From the IMG/VR virus record IMGVR_UViG_3300005537_000051, positions 1-31,290 of that record: a DNA stretch of 31,290 nucleotides; one strand, 5' to 3'. How positions within the stretch are numbered: the stretch's first letter is position 1; the number at the start of each line of letters is the position of its first letter. Position numbers and translations under genes: made by a program. This DNA is from a virus. The notes beneath the pieces are model-generated. The model saw nothing but the letters and a program-made list of their open reading frames with translations, had not been told where the DNA came from and made no database searches. Positions 14,480 through 23,536 of the stretch are shown here, in pieces.

Positions 14480-14779
14480 TTGGCCCGGTTTGATTTGGGC
14501 CTTTCAAGTGAGGAATTTGGCGACCTATCGTACGCGCAGTTTGAGGCGCTACTTGATAGGAAGAAGCGCCACGACCGCGTGCAGTGGTTTCATACAGCCA
14601 CGCTGGCGGTTACCATTGGCAACACTAGCGGCAATTTGGAGAAGCCGCTTAAGGTTGAGGATTTCCTGCCCCCGGATGAAAACGATGAGGCTGAAGTGGA
14701 TTTAACAAAGCTATCGCCGGAGCAGCAGGCGCTTCACTTTATGAATATGTTTTCGAAGAAAACTGTAACGCGGCACTAA
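14480..14779 (+). CDS. Tail assembly chaperone, downstream part (gpT-like)
   Basis: This encodes 99 residues if begun at the TTG at 14480, but that start has no convincing ribosome-binding site and the frame stays open back to 14420, with plausible protein (ALDLWALARFDLGLSSEEFG) crossing the TTG. This suggests it is normally made as a -1 frameshift extension of the preceding chaperone. It is helical and acidic, with DLSYAQFEALLDRKKRHD and KLSPEQQALHFMNMFSKK. The stop is 3 nt before the tape measure ATG. An alternative is an independently translated second chaperone. Confidence 0.72.
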   Translation: MARFDLGLSSEEFGDLSYAQFEALLDRKKRHDRVQWFHTATLAVTIGNTSGNLEKPLKVEDFLPPDENDEAEVDLTKLSPEQQALHFMNMFSKKTVTRH

Positions 14780-14782
14780 CAT

Positions 14783-17479
14783 ATGGCTATAGGCTCACTT
14801 TTCGTTGAATTAGGCGTAAACACCGCCGCATTTTCGGCGGGCCTAGATAAAGCCACGTACGCGGCCAAGGCCGCCACGCAGCAAATCGGGTCGTCGCTGC
14901 GCGGTATCGGCGGCGTGCTATCCGAATTGGGCGGCGAATTCGGAGCCTTTGGAAACATTGCCGGGGCTGCAATTGGCAGCGCTGGCAGCGCCATTAGGGA
15001 ATTTGGCGGCGAACTGTCTAAGGTATTCGGCTCGAGCGGCGTGGGTAAAGGCCTCACGTACGCCAGTGTTGGTATCTTGGGCGTTGGCGCTGCCGCTGCT
15101 ACAGCGGCGGGTGCTGTGATTGGTATTGCCATACACGCGTCTGAAGCTGCCGCGCGCATCCATGAGCTTTCACAGATTACCGGCGTTTCCGTGCAGCAGC
15201 TTTCCGGGCTTAGCATTGTTGCAAAAGTTGTTGGCGTTGATACTGATACGCTGGCAAAGGGCCTCGAGCGCATGGACAAGTCAGCGCTTATGGCTGCGCA
15301 AGGCTTCGGGGCGGCGGCTGGCGGCTGGAAAACGTTAGGAATATCCGTTACTGATTCCCAAGGTAAGCTTAAATCCACAACTGACCTCTTCACTGAACTT
15401 TCCACAAAGTTTTCCGGCATGGAAGACGGGGCGCTGAAAACTGGCCTTGCCATGCAACTTTTGGGCAAGGCGGGCGCTAACCTTATTCCGGTATTGAATC
15501 AAGGACCGGAAGCCATCAAATATTGGATTGATTACGGCACGCGTGTTGGCGCTGTGCTTACCGGCCCGGCTGCTGAAGGCGCGCATAACTTTCAACAGGA
15601 GCTTGATAAGCTTGGCCTGATTTCTACCGGCGTGCAGAATCAAGTAATGAATGCGCTGCTCCCTGCACTTGACCATATCGTTCAGGCGTTTTCGGCGTTT
15701 GCCCAGCACGGCGACACAATTAAAAATTTCGGCGTTACAGTCGGCAACGTTTTGGTTGGCATCACTAAAATTGTCTTTGAAGCCGCGTACGCGTGGGAAT
15801 GGTGGGGCAATAAGCTGGACATTTGGAAAGCCAAGTTTGATAAGGCCAAGCTTACGCTCGAGTCCAAAATAACGGGCGTTAAGATAGATACCACGCCAGA
15901 AGATGAGTACATAAAGGACCGCGAAAAAAAGATTCAGTCGGCCAACGACCGTCTTGCCGTGGAGTTGGCGGACTTAAGCTTCAAAGGCGTAACCCCTGCC
16001 GCGCCTGAAGGAAAGCACCCACACGAAGGCGCTGCTCCAGCCGTTAAGGGCGGCGAAACAGCCCATCCCGTAGAGGATTACGCTGGTAAGTTAATTGGAA
16101 ATGCTACGGCGGCGCGTGATGCCGAACTGGCCTTGGCCGATGCTATTGGTAAGGGCACGGGCGCGCTGATTCTACAAGCAGCGGCCAGTGACGCGGATAG
16201 AAAGCTTACTGATACGCTGTTGCAAGTTCAAGGCAAGCTCAAACAGTTGGGCGAAGAGGCAGCGGCAGCGCACGCCGCTGGGAATGCAAATAAAGAAGCA
16301 AGTGATAAGGCCGCGATTGCCAACCTGCATGCCCAGCAACTTGAGCTTGTTGGAATCAAGGATAAGCTAGAGGATATTGCTAAAGTTACGGCGCTTACAA
16401 AGTTTACGGTCGAAATGGCCAAGGGTTTTGAAACCGCCAACGATAAGCTCAAGGAAACAATCGCTGGAATGAACGCGCTTGCTGCTGCCGCAAACAAAGG
16501 CGGGCAGGCGCTTCTTAACGCACAGATTGAATCAAAGCTTGCGGATGACAAAGCAAAAGTTGACGCAGCGACGGCCGCGTACAATGAGCTAAATAGCGCT
16601 GCTAATAAGGACCAAGGGCAGCTAGACCTTTTGGCACGCGCCCTTGCTGCCGCCAATGCACAGTTGGATGAGCACAGAAAGCTGCTTGCTGATGAGCAAG
16701 AAAAAGCCTTTGCAGTTAGAGCCGCCCATAGCAACCTTGCGGCCCAGCTTGCCACAGAAAATACGGAATTTGCAAAACTATCTGCTAACGCAGCAGATGC
16801 GGACACAAAGCTTGTCTTGCTCGCACAACATCAAGCCAACCTAAACAAGATTACATCAGAATGGGACAACGCCGCGCTGGCCGTAGGTACATTTGGCCAG
16901 AAAGTTAAAGCCGTTATGGACCAGTTGGACATAGAAAGCCAACAGAGCGGTAAAAAGATGGCTGAGGCTTTCAAGACCGCAATTGATGGCGTGGCGCAGA
17001 ATTTCGCAGACCTTGTTGTAAAGGGCAAGGCCAATTGGGCGCAGTTATTTGATTCGCTCGAATCCGCGATTGTGAAGCAGCTTGCTTCGCAAGCGCTGAA
17101 CCAATTGATTAAGAAACTTTCCACCCTCGGTAATTCCGACAGCAGCGGGGATAACAGCGGGGATAACAGCGGTGGGGGAGGATTTTTTAGCAGCTTGATT
17201 GGTGGGCTATTCGGGGGCGGCAAAGCAAGTGGCGGCCCCGTTGCGCCCGGCGTTTCTTATCTTGTTGGCGAACAAGGGCCGGAAACGTTTGTTCCGGGCA
17301 CAGCGGGTACCATTATACCGAATCCCGGCAGCAGTTCGCCACAAGTTAACGCCAACTTTACAATGAACATTCATGGGGCAACTGACCCCGATACTTTCCG
17401 AAAGGCAGCGCCCCAAGTACAAGCGCAGATTTACCGTAGCTTGCAGATTGCAGCGGCGCGCGCCGGGCAGGATAGCTAA
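14783..17479 (+). CDS. Tail tape measure protein
   Basis: This encodes 898 residues. The N-terminus (GSLFVELGVNTAAFSAGLDK, then KAATQQIGSSLRGIGG) is that of lambda-like tape measures. A hydrophobic stretch at about 91-117 (LTYASVGILGVGAAAATAAG) could insert into the host membrane. A long Ala/Lys/Glu/Gln-rich coiled-coil region (about 420-680) follows, and the C-terminus (about 790-850) has FFSSLIGGLFGGGKASGGPV and SYLVGEQGPETFVPG, the standard ending of this family. It sets tail length and is ejected with the DNA. By the usual relation of about 1.5 angstrom per residue the tail would be near 130 nm. The TAA overlaps the next ATG (TAATG). Confidence 0.94.
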   Translation: MAIGSLFVELGVNTAAFSAGLDKATYAAKAATQQIGSSLRGIGGVLSELGGEFGAFGNIAGAAIGSAGSAIREFGGELSKVFGSSGVGKGLTYASVGILGVGAAAATAAGAVIGIAIHASEAAARIHELSQITGVSVQQLSGLSIVAKVVGVDTDTLAKGLERMDKSALMAAQGFGAAAGGWKTLGISVTDSQGKLKSTTDLFTELSTKFSGMEDGALKTGLAMQLLGKAGANLIPVLNQGPEAIKYWIDYGTRVGAVLTGPAAEGAHNFQQELDKLGLISTGVQNQVMNALLPALDHIVQAFSAFAQHGDTIKNFGVTVGNVLVGITKIVFEAAYAWEWWGNKLDIWKAKFDKAKLTLESKITGVKIDTTPEDEYIKDREKKIQSANDRLAVELADLSFKGVTPAAPEGKHPHEGAAPAVKGGETAHPVEDYAGKLIGNATAARDAELALADAIGKGTGALILQAAASDADRKLTDTLLQVQGKLKQLGEEAAAAHAAGNANKEASDKAAIANLHAQQLELVGIKDKLEDIAKVTALTKFTVEMAKGFETANDKLKETIAGMNALAAAANKGGQALLNAQIESKLADDKAKVDAATAAYNELNSAANKDQGQLDLLARALAAANAQLDEHRKLLADEQEKAFAVRAAHSNLAAQLATENTEFAKLSANAADADTKLVLLAQHQANLNKITSEWDNAALAVGTFGQKVKAVMDQLDIESQQSGKKMAEAFKTAIDGVAQNFADLVVKGKANWAQLFDSLESAIVKQLASQALNQLIKKLSTLGNSDSSGDNSGDNSGGGGFFSSLIGGLFGGGKASGGPVAPGVSYLVGEQGPETFVPGTAGTIIPNPGSSSPQVNANFTMNIHGATDPDTFRKAAPQVQAQIYRSLQIAAARAGQDS
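17144..17170 (+). repeat. 12-nt tandem repeat inside the tape measure gene
   Basis: The unit AGCGGGGATAAC occurs twice head to tail (17144-17155, 17156-17167) and begins a third time, encoding Ser-Gly-Asp-Asn repeats before a Gly-rich hinge. The linker length could vary between relatives by slippage. Confidence 0.7.
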
Positions 17480-18255
17480 TGTCATTCTTTGAATGTGAGT
17501 TCCCCAAAAAGATTGGGTACAACGGGCAGACTGGTGGCCCGATAGGCGGCCCCGGATTTAGCACGGTTGTTAATAAGGGTTTTTCTGGATTTGAGGCGCG
17601 TAACCGAAACTGGTCTAAAACGCGGCACAAGTACCAGCTTGACCTTGTTGGACGTCCCTACGCTGAATACCTAACGGTTATGAGCTTTTTCCTTGCCGTG
17701 GCCGGTATGGCGGATTCGTTTCGCTTTCTGGATATTACGGATTATCAAACGCCCGGTTTAACCGGCGTGGCGTGCAGTCCCGCAGTAGGCGACGGCGTTA
17801 ACAAAGTGTTTCAGCTTCAGCAGGTATACACTGTTGGCTCTGGCGCAGCGGCGCGGCAGTACGTACGCACAATCAACAAGCCAGTAATGAGCCATCAGAA
17901 TACGACCGTGACGAATATCGGCGCATTCAATTACAACAGCTCTGCGCCTATTACTGACTTCCAAGGTCAGCTCCTTGCTGATACGGTCGCCATGTTTCTT
18001 AGCGGCATTAACACGCCCAGCTTAAACAATTACACGGTTGATGCAACCACGGGCCTAGTTACCTTTGCCGCCGCGCCGGGCGCTGGCGTTCCTGTAACCG
18101 GCGCGTGCCAATTTCATACGCCGGTACGCTTTGATAGTGACGATTGGCCAGCGCAAGTGCGGCCGTCTAACCTGCAAGGCGGCAGCGGAATCATAGACGT
18201 CACAGGAATCAATCTAATTGAAGTGCTGATTACGCCGGGGCAATCCCAAGGGTAA
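17479..18255 (+). CDS. Distal tail protein (DUF2460, GTA gp12-like)
   Basis: This encodes 258 residues. The opening FFECEFPKKIGYNGQTGGPI, followed by FSTVVNKGFSGFEARNRNWS, matches the DUF2460/TIGR02217 family, which in the Rhodobacter capsulatus GTA is the distal tail protein gp12. The central GDGVNKVFQLQQVYT, the FRFLDITDY segment and the C-terminal HTPVRFDSDDWP also fit. It forms the ring between tail tube and baseplate hub. It is the first of four genes in the same order as GTA g12-g15, which makes the assignments of the others more secure. Confidence 0.88.
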   Translation: MSFFECEFPKKIGYNGQTGGPIGGPGFSTVVNKGFSGFEARNRNWSKTRHKYQLDLVGRPYAEYLTVMSFFLAVAGMADSFRFLDITDYQTPGLTGVACSPAVGDGVNKVFQLQQVYTVGSGAAARQYVRTINKPVMSHQNTTVTNIGAFNYNSSAPITDFQGQLLADTVAMFLSGINTPSLNNYTVDATTGLVTFAAAPGAGVPVTGACQFHTPVRFDSDDWPAQVRPSNLQGGSGIIDVTGINLIEVLITPGQSQG

Positions 18256-18258
18256 CGC

Positions 18259-19215
18259 ATGAAATCGGTCTCTGCCGCGCTGCAAACGCATCTTGGACAG
18301 GTAGTTACCACGCTTGCCGTGTTGTGGAAAGTTACGCTGCAAAACGGCACCGTGCTGGCTTTCACTTCATTTGACCAGCCTATAACCTACCTTGGCATAA
18401 CCTACACGCCAACTAACGGCGTACTTCCTTCCGCCAACAACACAAATTCAGATATGAGCGTGGATTCGCTGACGCTTACCGGCTTCCTTGACGGCACAGT
18501 TGTTAAGGACACCGATATCCGCAACGGCCTTTACGACTACGCCCGCGTTGAACAGCATATTGTGAATTGGAGTGACCTTACGCAAGGCGACTTGCTTTTG
18601 CGTACGGGAATTCTTGGCACAGTTAAAATGGTCAATGGTTTGTTTGACGCCGAAGTGCGGGGGCTAACGCAGTACCTTTCCACACTTATTGGTTCACTTT
18701 TCGGCCCTATTTGTCGTGCGGAATTGTTTTCTGACCAGTCGAATACTATTGACCCCGGTTCCAAGTATCTGTGCCACGTTAAGCAAAGTGATTACCAGCA
18801 ATCGGGCACGCTCAGCTTTGCAACTGACGCGAATCACCTTACTCCCACGCCGGGCCAGCTTAAAATGGTAGGGTCTGTAACGCCGGGGGCTGTCGCCCCT
18901 GCTGGCTGGTTCAATGACGGCGTGCTTACTTTTACAAGCGGCGCTAACAATGGCTTTAGCTTTGAAATTGAATCATGGGACGGCGCAACGCTAACAATGC
19001 TGTTACCTATGCCCAATCAACCGACAGGCGGTGATACCTTTACTATCGTGCCGGGTTGCGATAAATCCGCAACTGGAACGGGCTGTCAAAAGTTTCAGGG
19101 CTACAGCTCAGACGGCCTGCAAGTCCTTGTGGCGGCAACTAACATTCTAAACTTTCGTGGCGAAAATCAAATTCCCGGTATGGATGGCATTCTGGATTAT
19201 CCAATACCAAAGTAA
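18259..19215 (+). CDS. Baseplate hub protein (DUF2163/GTA gp13-like)
   Basis: This encodes 318 residues of the TIGR02218 type: VTTLAVLWKVTLQNGTVLAF near the N-terminus, YARVEQHIVNWSDLTQGDLL, EVRGLTQYLSTLIGSLFGPI, and the hallmark C-terminus GCDKSATGTGCQKF then NILNFRGENQIPGMDGILDY. In the GTA the homologue forms the hub trimer at the tail tip; several cysteines in the C-terminal part (C in GCDKS and GCQKF) may be metal-binding or structural. It starts 3 nt after gp12-like and ends 1 nt before the peptidase start. Confidence 0.87.
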   Translation: MKSVSAALQTHLGQVVTTLAVLWKVTLQNGTVLAFTSFDQPITYLGITYTPTNGVLPSANNTNSDMSVDSLTLTGFLDGTVVKDTDIRNGLYDYARVEQHIVNWSDLTQGDLLLRTGILGTVKMVNGLFDAEVRGLTQYLSTLIGSLFGPICRAELFSDQSNTIDPGSKYLCHVKQSDYQQSGTLSFATDANHLTPTPGQLKMVGSVTPGAVAPAGWFNDGVLTFTSGANNGFSFEIESWDGATLTMLLPMPNQPTGGDTFTIVPGCDKSATGTGCQKFQGYSSDGLQVLVAATNILNFRGENQIPGMDGILDYPIPK

Positions 19216-19216
19216 A

Positions 19217-19651
19217 ATGACGAAGCGAGCTGACATTATCGCGTGCGCGCGTACCTATCTTGGGACGCCGTTTCAGCATCAAGGACGCCTTAAGGGGCGC
19301 GGCCTTGACTGCATTGGCCTTGTCATCTGCGTAGCAAAAGAGCTTGGGCTGGCTGTGCCGAATTACGCGAATTACGGCCCAGAGCCAACGGATGACACTG
19401 TGCGTCGTGAATGCCGCAAGCACTTGCGCGAAATATCCGCATCGCAAATGCGCCCCGGAGATATTGTTTGCATGGACGTTGGCGGTAGAAGCTCTATGCC
19501 ATCACACTTGGCTGTTGTTTCGGAGCTACCCCCGTCTATCGGAATGATTCACGCTTATTCATGGGCCGGTAAAGTTGTTGAGCACGATATGGACAGCGCG
19601 TGGGTAAATCGTATTGCTGCCGTCTTTCAGTTCCCGGACATTGAGGATTAA
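19217..19651 (+). CDS. NlpC/P60-type tail-tip cell-wall peptidase (GTA gp14-like)
   Basis: This encodes 144 residues from the ATG at 19217; a longer in-frame reading would overlap the hub gene by 59 bases. The catalytic cysteine lies in GRGLDCIGL (C32), the histidine in SHLAVV (H97) and a third polar residue in HAYSWAG (H112), the papain-like triad of NlpC/P60 peptidases. YLGTPFQHQGR just before the cysteine is also typical. The enzyme cuts peptide stems of the host cell wall from the tail tip so DNA can enter. Its TAA is directly followed by the next ATG. Confidence 0.9.
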   Translation: MTKRADIIACARTYLGTPFQHQGRLKGRGLDCIGLVICVAKELGLAVPNYANYGPEPTDDTVRRECRKHLREISASQMRPGDIVCMDVGGRSSMPSHLAVVSELPPSIGMIHAYSWAGKVVEHDMDSAWVNRIAAVFQFPDIED

Positions 19652-22600
19652 ATGGCGCGGCTTGGGTTCGCAATTGCTGGTGCTGTGGTTGGCTCTTTCT
19701 TCGGGCCGCTTGGCACACAGATTGGCTTCGCTGTTGGCGGGCTGGTCGGCAGCATGTTGTTCCCAGCCAAGCTGCCTTCCGGGCCACGGCTTAATGACTT
19801 AATCATTTCCACGGCCACAGATGGCGCGCCAATTCCCTTTGGATACAATCAGCAGCGTATCGCGGGAAACATTATTTGGGCACCGCCCATTGTTGAAACC
19901 ACCCAAACCACGTCCGCTAAAGGCGGTCCTAAGCAAACCAACTACGTGTATACAGCCAACTTTGCTGTTGCTTTTTGCGAAGGTCCGGCATCGATTGGAC
20001 GTATTTGGTTTGATTCAAAAGTCGTTTACGATTCGCGCGCCACGCTACAGAATCCCGGCCACACGCCCCCTATTTACGCTTTCAGCGCACCGATAACAGG
20101 CAGCTCCGCTATTGGTAATCAGATTCAAGTTGCCAGTACGCTTCAGCCGCCAGCGGGTACGGAAGTAACGATTTCAGGCGCGCCACAGGGTAACGGCACG
20201 TTCCAAGTTATCGCAACCGCCCCGACACAATTTTCGTACTACAATCCCAACGGCGTAGCGCCCGGTTCAAGCGGTACCGCTGCTATGCCCCCGATTAAGT
20301 ACCCCGCGCCGGTTATTTATCCGGGCACGGAAGCTCAGACTGCGGACCCAACAATCCAAGGCGCGGTTGGGGCGGCTAACTGCTCCGCGTTTCGCGGTCT
20401 GTGTTACGCGGTTTGGACGAATTTTCCGCTTAACGATTTCGGCAACCGCATACCTAACGTGCGTGCGGAGGTAAACTTTTCTACGCCCCTTCCTGTAGGC
20501 GTCAGGCTGGTTCAAGAAGCAGGCAACACGCAAGACCAAAATATCTCCCCCAATATTTCTGTGGGCATGACGAATACGCAGGGAAACTTCCTTTTTGCTG
20601 TCCATTTGCAAGATACGTCCTCTTCGACATCAACGATTGGCGATATACTCGGCAATACGTGGGTTAAAATAACGTCGCTGGTAAACCCCGGCAATCAATG
20701 GACGAACCTTTGGTACTGCGCAAGCTGTAAGGGCGGCACTAACAGCATTACTGCGCACATCGGTAGCGGCATAAGTAACGGAGCCGCACTGCAAGTATTT
20801 GAATTTTCCGGCGTTAACGCCTCAAATCCACTCGGTCCAACAGGCTTTGGCGGGGTAAGTTCTGTCAACGGGAATAACACGACCCCTTCGATAACAACCA
20901 ATGCCCCAAGCCAATTTGTCATTGCGGGTTATTCAGCAGAAGGAGCGGCGATACCTTACACGGCTGGAACGGGCTGGACGGCCGGTGGCTTTAATCAAGG
21001 CGTTGTTAATCACACAATTGGCATTACCGGAACGCAGTTCCTTGAATTCCAGACTGTGCCTAACTCTGGAACGGCAATTTCCGGCTCCGCTACAAGTAGC
21101 GCCGGGGCGAATGTAGGCATTTACACTATTGCGCTTAATTCCGCGTCAACTGCGTTTACGACCTCACCAACACTGGCCAATATAGTTTCGGATATTTGCC
21201 TAAGGTCCGGCCTTTTGGCCACAGATATTGACGTAACGCAGTTAGCGTTGCTGCCGGGTTCTTCGCCTGCTGTGCCCGTACCAGCGCCGGGCGGCTATAC
21301 GATAAGTCGGCCCACAACTGCACAGAACGCACTTAAGCCGTTGGCCGAAGCTTTCTTTTTTGATGCTGTAGAATCGGGCGGGGTAATTCGCTTTGTACCG
21401 CGCGGTAATCTGCCGATAACAGCGGTAACGATTCCAGAAACCGACCTTGGGCTTGTAAAAGACAACTTCAAGCTGGCAGAACAGCTCCAGATGGCGCAGG
21501 AACTACCGCGTGAAGTAGCCGTTTTGTTCCAAGATAAAAACTTGGATTACCAGCAAAACAAAACACACAAGCGGCGCGCAACGCGCATTGTAAAAACAAA
21601 GAACCAAACGGTGTACGAGCTGGCTATGGTTCTTGACCCCAACACTGCGCGGCAGATTGCGGAAAAGGCCGTATACATTGCTTACTTAGAGCGCCATCCG
21701 TACGATTTCAACCTGTGGCGGCCTTTGTACATGCTTTTTGACCCAACCGATGTAATTCAGTTTACATATGAGGGGTTGAATTTCGTCGCCCGCATCGTTA
21801 GGTCAGATATCGGCGTGGATTTTTCTTCCGCATTATCGCTGGTAAGCGAGGATACAGCTACCTATCAGTCTACTATTCAAGGCAGTTCTGGTACGGGGGT
21901 TACGCCCGCGCAGGCCAAGGTACTGCCAGATACTACCCTGTTTTTGTTTGACGTGCCGCTTATGCAGGATACGGACAGTAATCCGGGCGGTACGGGTAAA
22001 TACTTTGCAATGTCGTCGCTGGACCCTACGCATTGGCCGGGCGGCTCCCTACAGAAAAGTAGTGATAACGTTAACTTTGCGCAGGAAAACACAAGTGTTA
22101 AAGCGGCGCACTACGGCGCTGCGACAACCGTGTTGCCGCCGCCGCCCACACGTGGTGCACTTGGCGGCGTAAGCCCGTGGGTTTGGGATACAGTTAGCAC
22201 GTTAACGGTTTTCATGCAAAATGGCGTGTTGACCGGCACGGCTGACATAAGCGTATTGAACGGCCAAAACGCGCTGCTTGTTGGCAGTCCAACTAACGGC
22301 TGGGAACTTATTCAGTACGGAAACAGCGTTCAGAATGCCGATGGCTCGTTCACAATTAGCCGCTTTCTGCGCGGCAGGCGCGGCACTGAAAGTCAATGTG
22401 CCCTGCATGGCCCCGGCGAGTTTGTTATCGACGTTATTGCCGCTGGCGTTGTGCGGCAGCCCAATGCAACGTCTGACTTGCAAGTGCTGCGCTACTACAA
22501 TGCGGTTACGTCCGGGAACACGCTTAACCCGGCGCAGTCACAAACGCTTAATCTGCGCGGCCTTGACGTTTTCCCCTACGCTGTTACAAGCGTTGCTGGG

Positions 22601-22906
22601 GCGCGTGACCAGAGCGGAAACCTCACAGTTAGCTGGATTAGGCGTACGCGTATCGGCGGCGACTGGCTTGCGGGAATCGGTACCGTGCAGCTTGGTGAGA
22701 CCACGGAATCGTACGATATTGACATACTGACCGGTCCTAATGGTACAGTAGTGAGGACGTTTTCGGCCCAGCCCACGCCAGCATTGGCGTATTCGGCTGC
22801 GCAGCAAACCACGGATTTTGGCGGCCCACAGGTTGCGATTTCCATGAACATTTATCAGAATTCGAGCATTATCGGACGCGGATTCGTTAAGAGTGTGACC
22901 CTGTAA
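19652..22906 (+). CDS. Large tail-tip hub/fibre protein (GTA gp15-like) with beta-rich insertions
   Basis: This encodes 1084 residues. The N-terminal Gly-rich, hydrophobic stretch (FAIAGAVVGSFFGPLGTQIG) and the following IPFGYNQQRIAGNIIW are typical of the megatron-type tail-tip protein gp15 of GTA. The core (about 590-740: REVAVLFQDKNLDYQQNKTH, ARQIAEKAVYIAYLERHPYD, DVIQFTYEGLNFVARIVRSD) is the hub platform. Two segments look inserted: about 150-215, and a larger one at about 283-500 with NTWVKITSLVNPGNQWTNLW and SITAHIGSGISNGAALQVFE, Gly/Ser/Thr-rich beta structure resembling surface adhesion domains. These are the best candidates for receptor contact. The protein ends 39 nt before the next ATG. 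Confidence 0.87.
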   Translation: MARLGFAIAGAVVGSFFGPLGTQIGFAVGGLVGSMLFPAKLPSGPRLNDLIISTATDGAPIPFGYNQQRIAGNIIWAPPIVETTQTTSAKGGPKQTNYVYTANFAVAFCEGPASIGRIWFDSKVVYDSRATLQNPGHTPPIYAFSAPITGSSAIGNQIQVASTLQPPAGTEVTISGAPQGNGTFQVIATAPTQFSYYNPNGVAPGSSGTAAMPPIKYPAPVIYPGTEAQTADPTIQGAVGAANCSAFRGLCYAVWTNFPLNDFGNRIPNVRAEVNFSTPLPVGVRLVQEAGNTQDQNISPNISVGMTNTQGNFLFAVHLQDTSSSTSTIGDILGNTWVKITSLVNPGNQWTNLWYCASCKGGTNSITAHIGSGISNGAALQVFEFSGVNASNPLGPTGFGGVSSVNGNNTTPSITTNAPSQFVIAGYSAEGAAIPYTAGTGWTAGGFNQGVVNHTIGITGTQFLEFQTVPNSGTAISGSATSSAGANVGIYTIALNSASTAFTTSPTLANIVSDICLRSGLLATDIDVTQLALLPGSSPAVPVPAPGGYTISRPTTAQNALKPLAEAFFFDAVESGGVIRFVPRGNLPITAVTIPETDLGLVKDNFKLAEQLQMAQELPREVAVLFQDKNLDYQQNKTHKRRATRIVKTKNQTVYELAMVLDPNTARQIAEKAVYIAYLERHPYDFNLWRPLYMLFDPTDVIQFTYEGLNFVARIVRSDIGVDFSSALSLVSEDTATYQSTIQGSSGTGVTPAQAKVLPDTTLFLFDVPLMQDTDSNPGGTGKYFAMSSLDPTHWPGGSLQKSSDNVNFAQENTSVKAAHYGAATTVLPPPPTRGALGGVSPWVWDTVSTLTVFMQNGVLTGTADISVLNGQNALLVGSPTNGWELIQYGNSVQNADGSFTISRFLRGRRGTESQCALHGPGEFVIDVIAAGVVRQPNATSDLQVLRYYNAVTSGNTLNPAQSQTLNLRGLDVFPYAVTSVAGARDQSGNLTVSWIRRTRIGGDWLAGIGTVQLGETTESYDIDILTGPNGTVVRTFSAQPTPALAYSAAQQTTDFGGPQVAISMNIYQNSSIIGRGFVKSVTL

Positions 22907-22945
22907 CATGGCTGCTGGAAAATGTGAGCAGTAGCCGAGGAAAAA

Positions 22946-23536
22946 ATGGCAACTCCAAATCTAGCGCTTGTGCATATTGCGGCGGCACAAAATCAAAAAG
23001 AAGTAACAGCCAACACGGCCTTTGATGGGCTGGATGTTGCGCTTACAAATTGGATTCAGGAAGTGGTTGGCGACCAGCATTTCACACTGCCGCTAGCTGA
23101 TGCGCTGGGCAACATGGTTTTCTATTTCGTTGGCCTGTTAACCGCGCCGCGCGGCGTTACGCTGCCCGCCACACGAAAGCTGTACATTGTTCAGAACGGC
23201 ACAGGCGGCGGCGGCAGTCCGGCAGGGCAGGGATTCTCGCTTACCTTTGGCACGGCGTCATCCCCAAGCGGGCGCATTGCAAGCGTGGAATCAAACAACA
23301 CAGAGTACGCCATTCTGTATTGCGACGGCGTAAACGTGGACCGCTTGACGGCCGAACCTGAATTACAAAATTTCTATGTTTCAACGCTGCCGAATAATCC
23401 GCGCTCCGGCACAGTTGTTTTCTGCTTGGATGGCCGAAAGGTTGGCGAAGGGCCGGGCGCTGGCACGGGCGTACCTGTGTATTGGTCCGCTGGTAGGTGG
23501 CGTGTATTTTCGACTGACATTCCTGTGCAGGCGTAA
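22946..23536 (+). CDS. Tail fibre-base protein (DUF2793-like)
   Basis: This encodes 196 residues. NLALVHIAAAQNQKEVTANT then AFDGLDVAL resembles the start of DUF2793 fibre proteins, which normally read pro-x-Q-x-Q-K-E-V-T-x-N-x-A. The C-terminus SGTVVFCLDGRKVGEGPGAG then GVPVYWSAGRWRVFST is the usual beta-rich ending with a Tyr/Trp cluster. Such proteins sit at the tail tip and carry or form short fibres. CCGAGG lies a few nt before the ATG. Its TAA overlaps the next ATG (TAATG), linking it to the glycosyltransferase that follows. Confidence 0.75.
   Translation: MATPNLALVHIAAAQNQKEVTANTAFDGLDVALTNWIQEVVGDQHFTLPLADALGNMVFYFVGLLTAPRGVTLPATRKLYIVQNGTGGGGSPAGQGFSLTFGTASSPSGRIASVESNNTEYAILYCDGVNVDRLTAEPELQNFYVSTLPNNPRSGTVVFCLDGRKVGEGPGAGTGVPVYWSAGRWRVFSTDIPVQA

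Noticed and set aside
22908-22934. Eight-codon frame between the tail-tip and fibre-base genes
   Set aside because: It is too short and has no separate support; it may be only chance in the leader.
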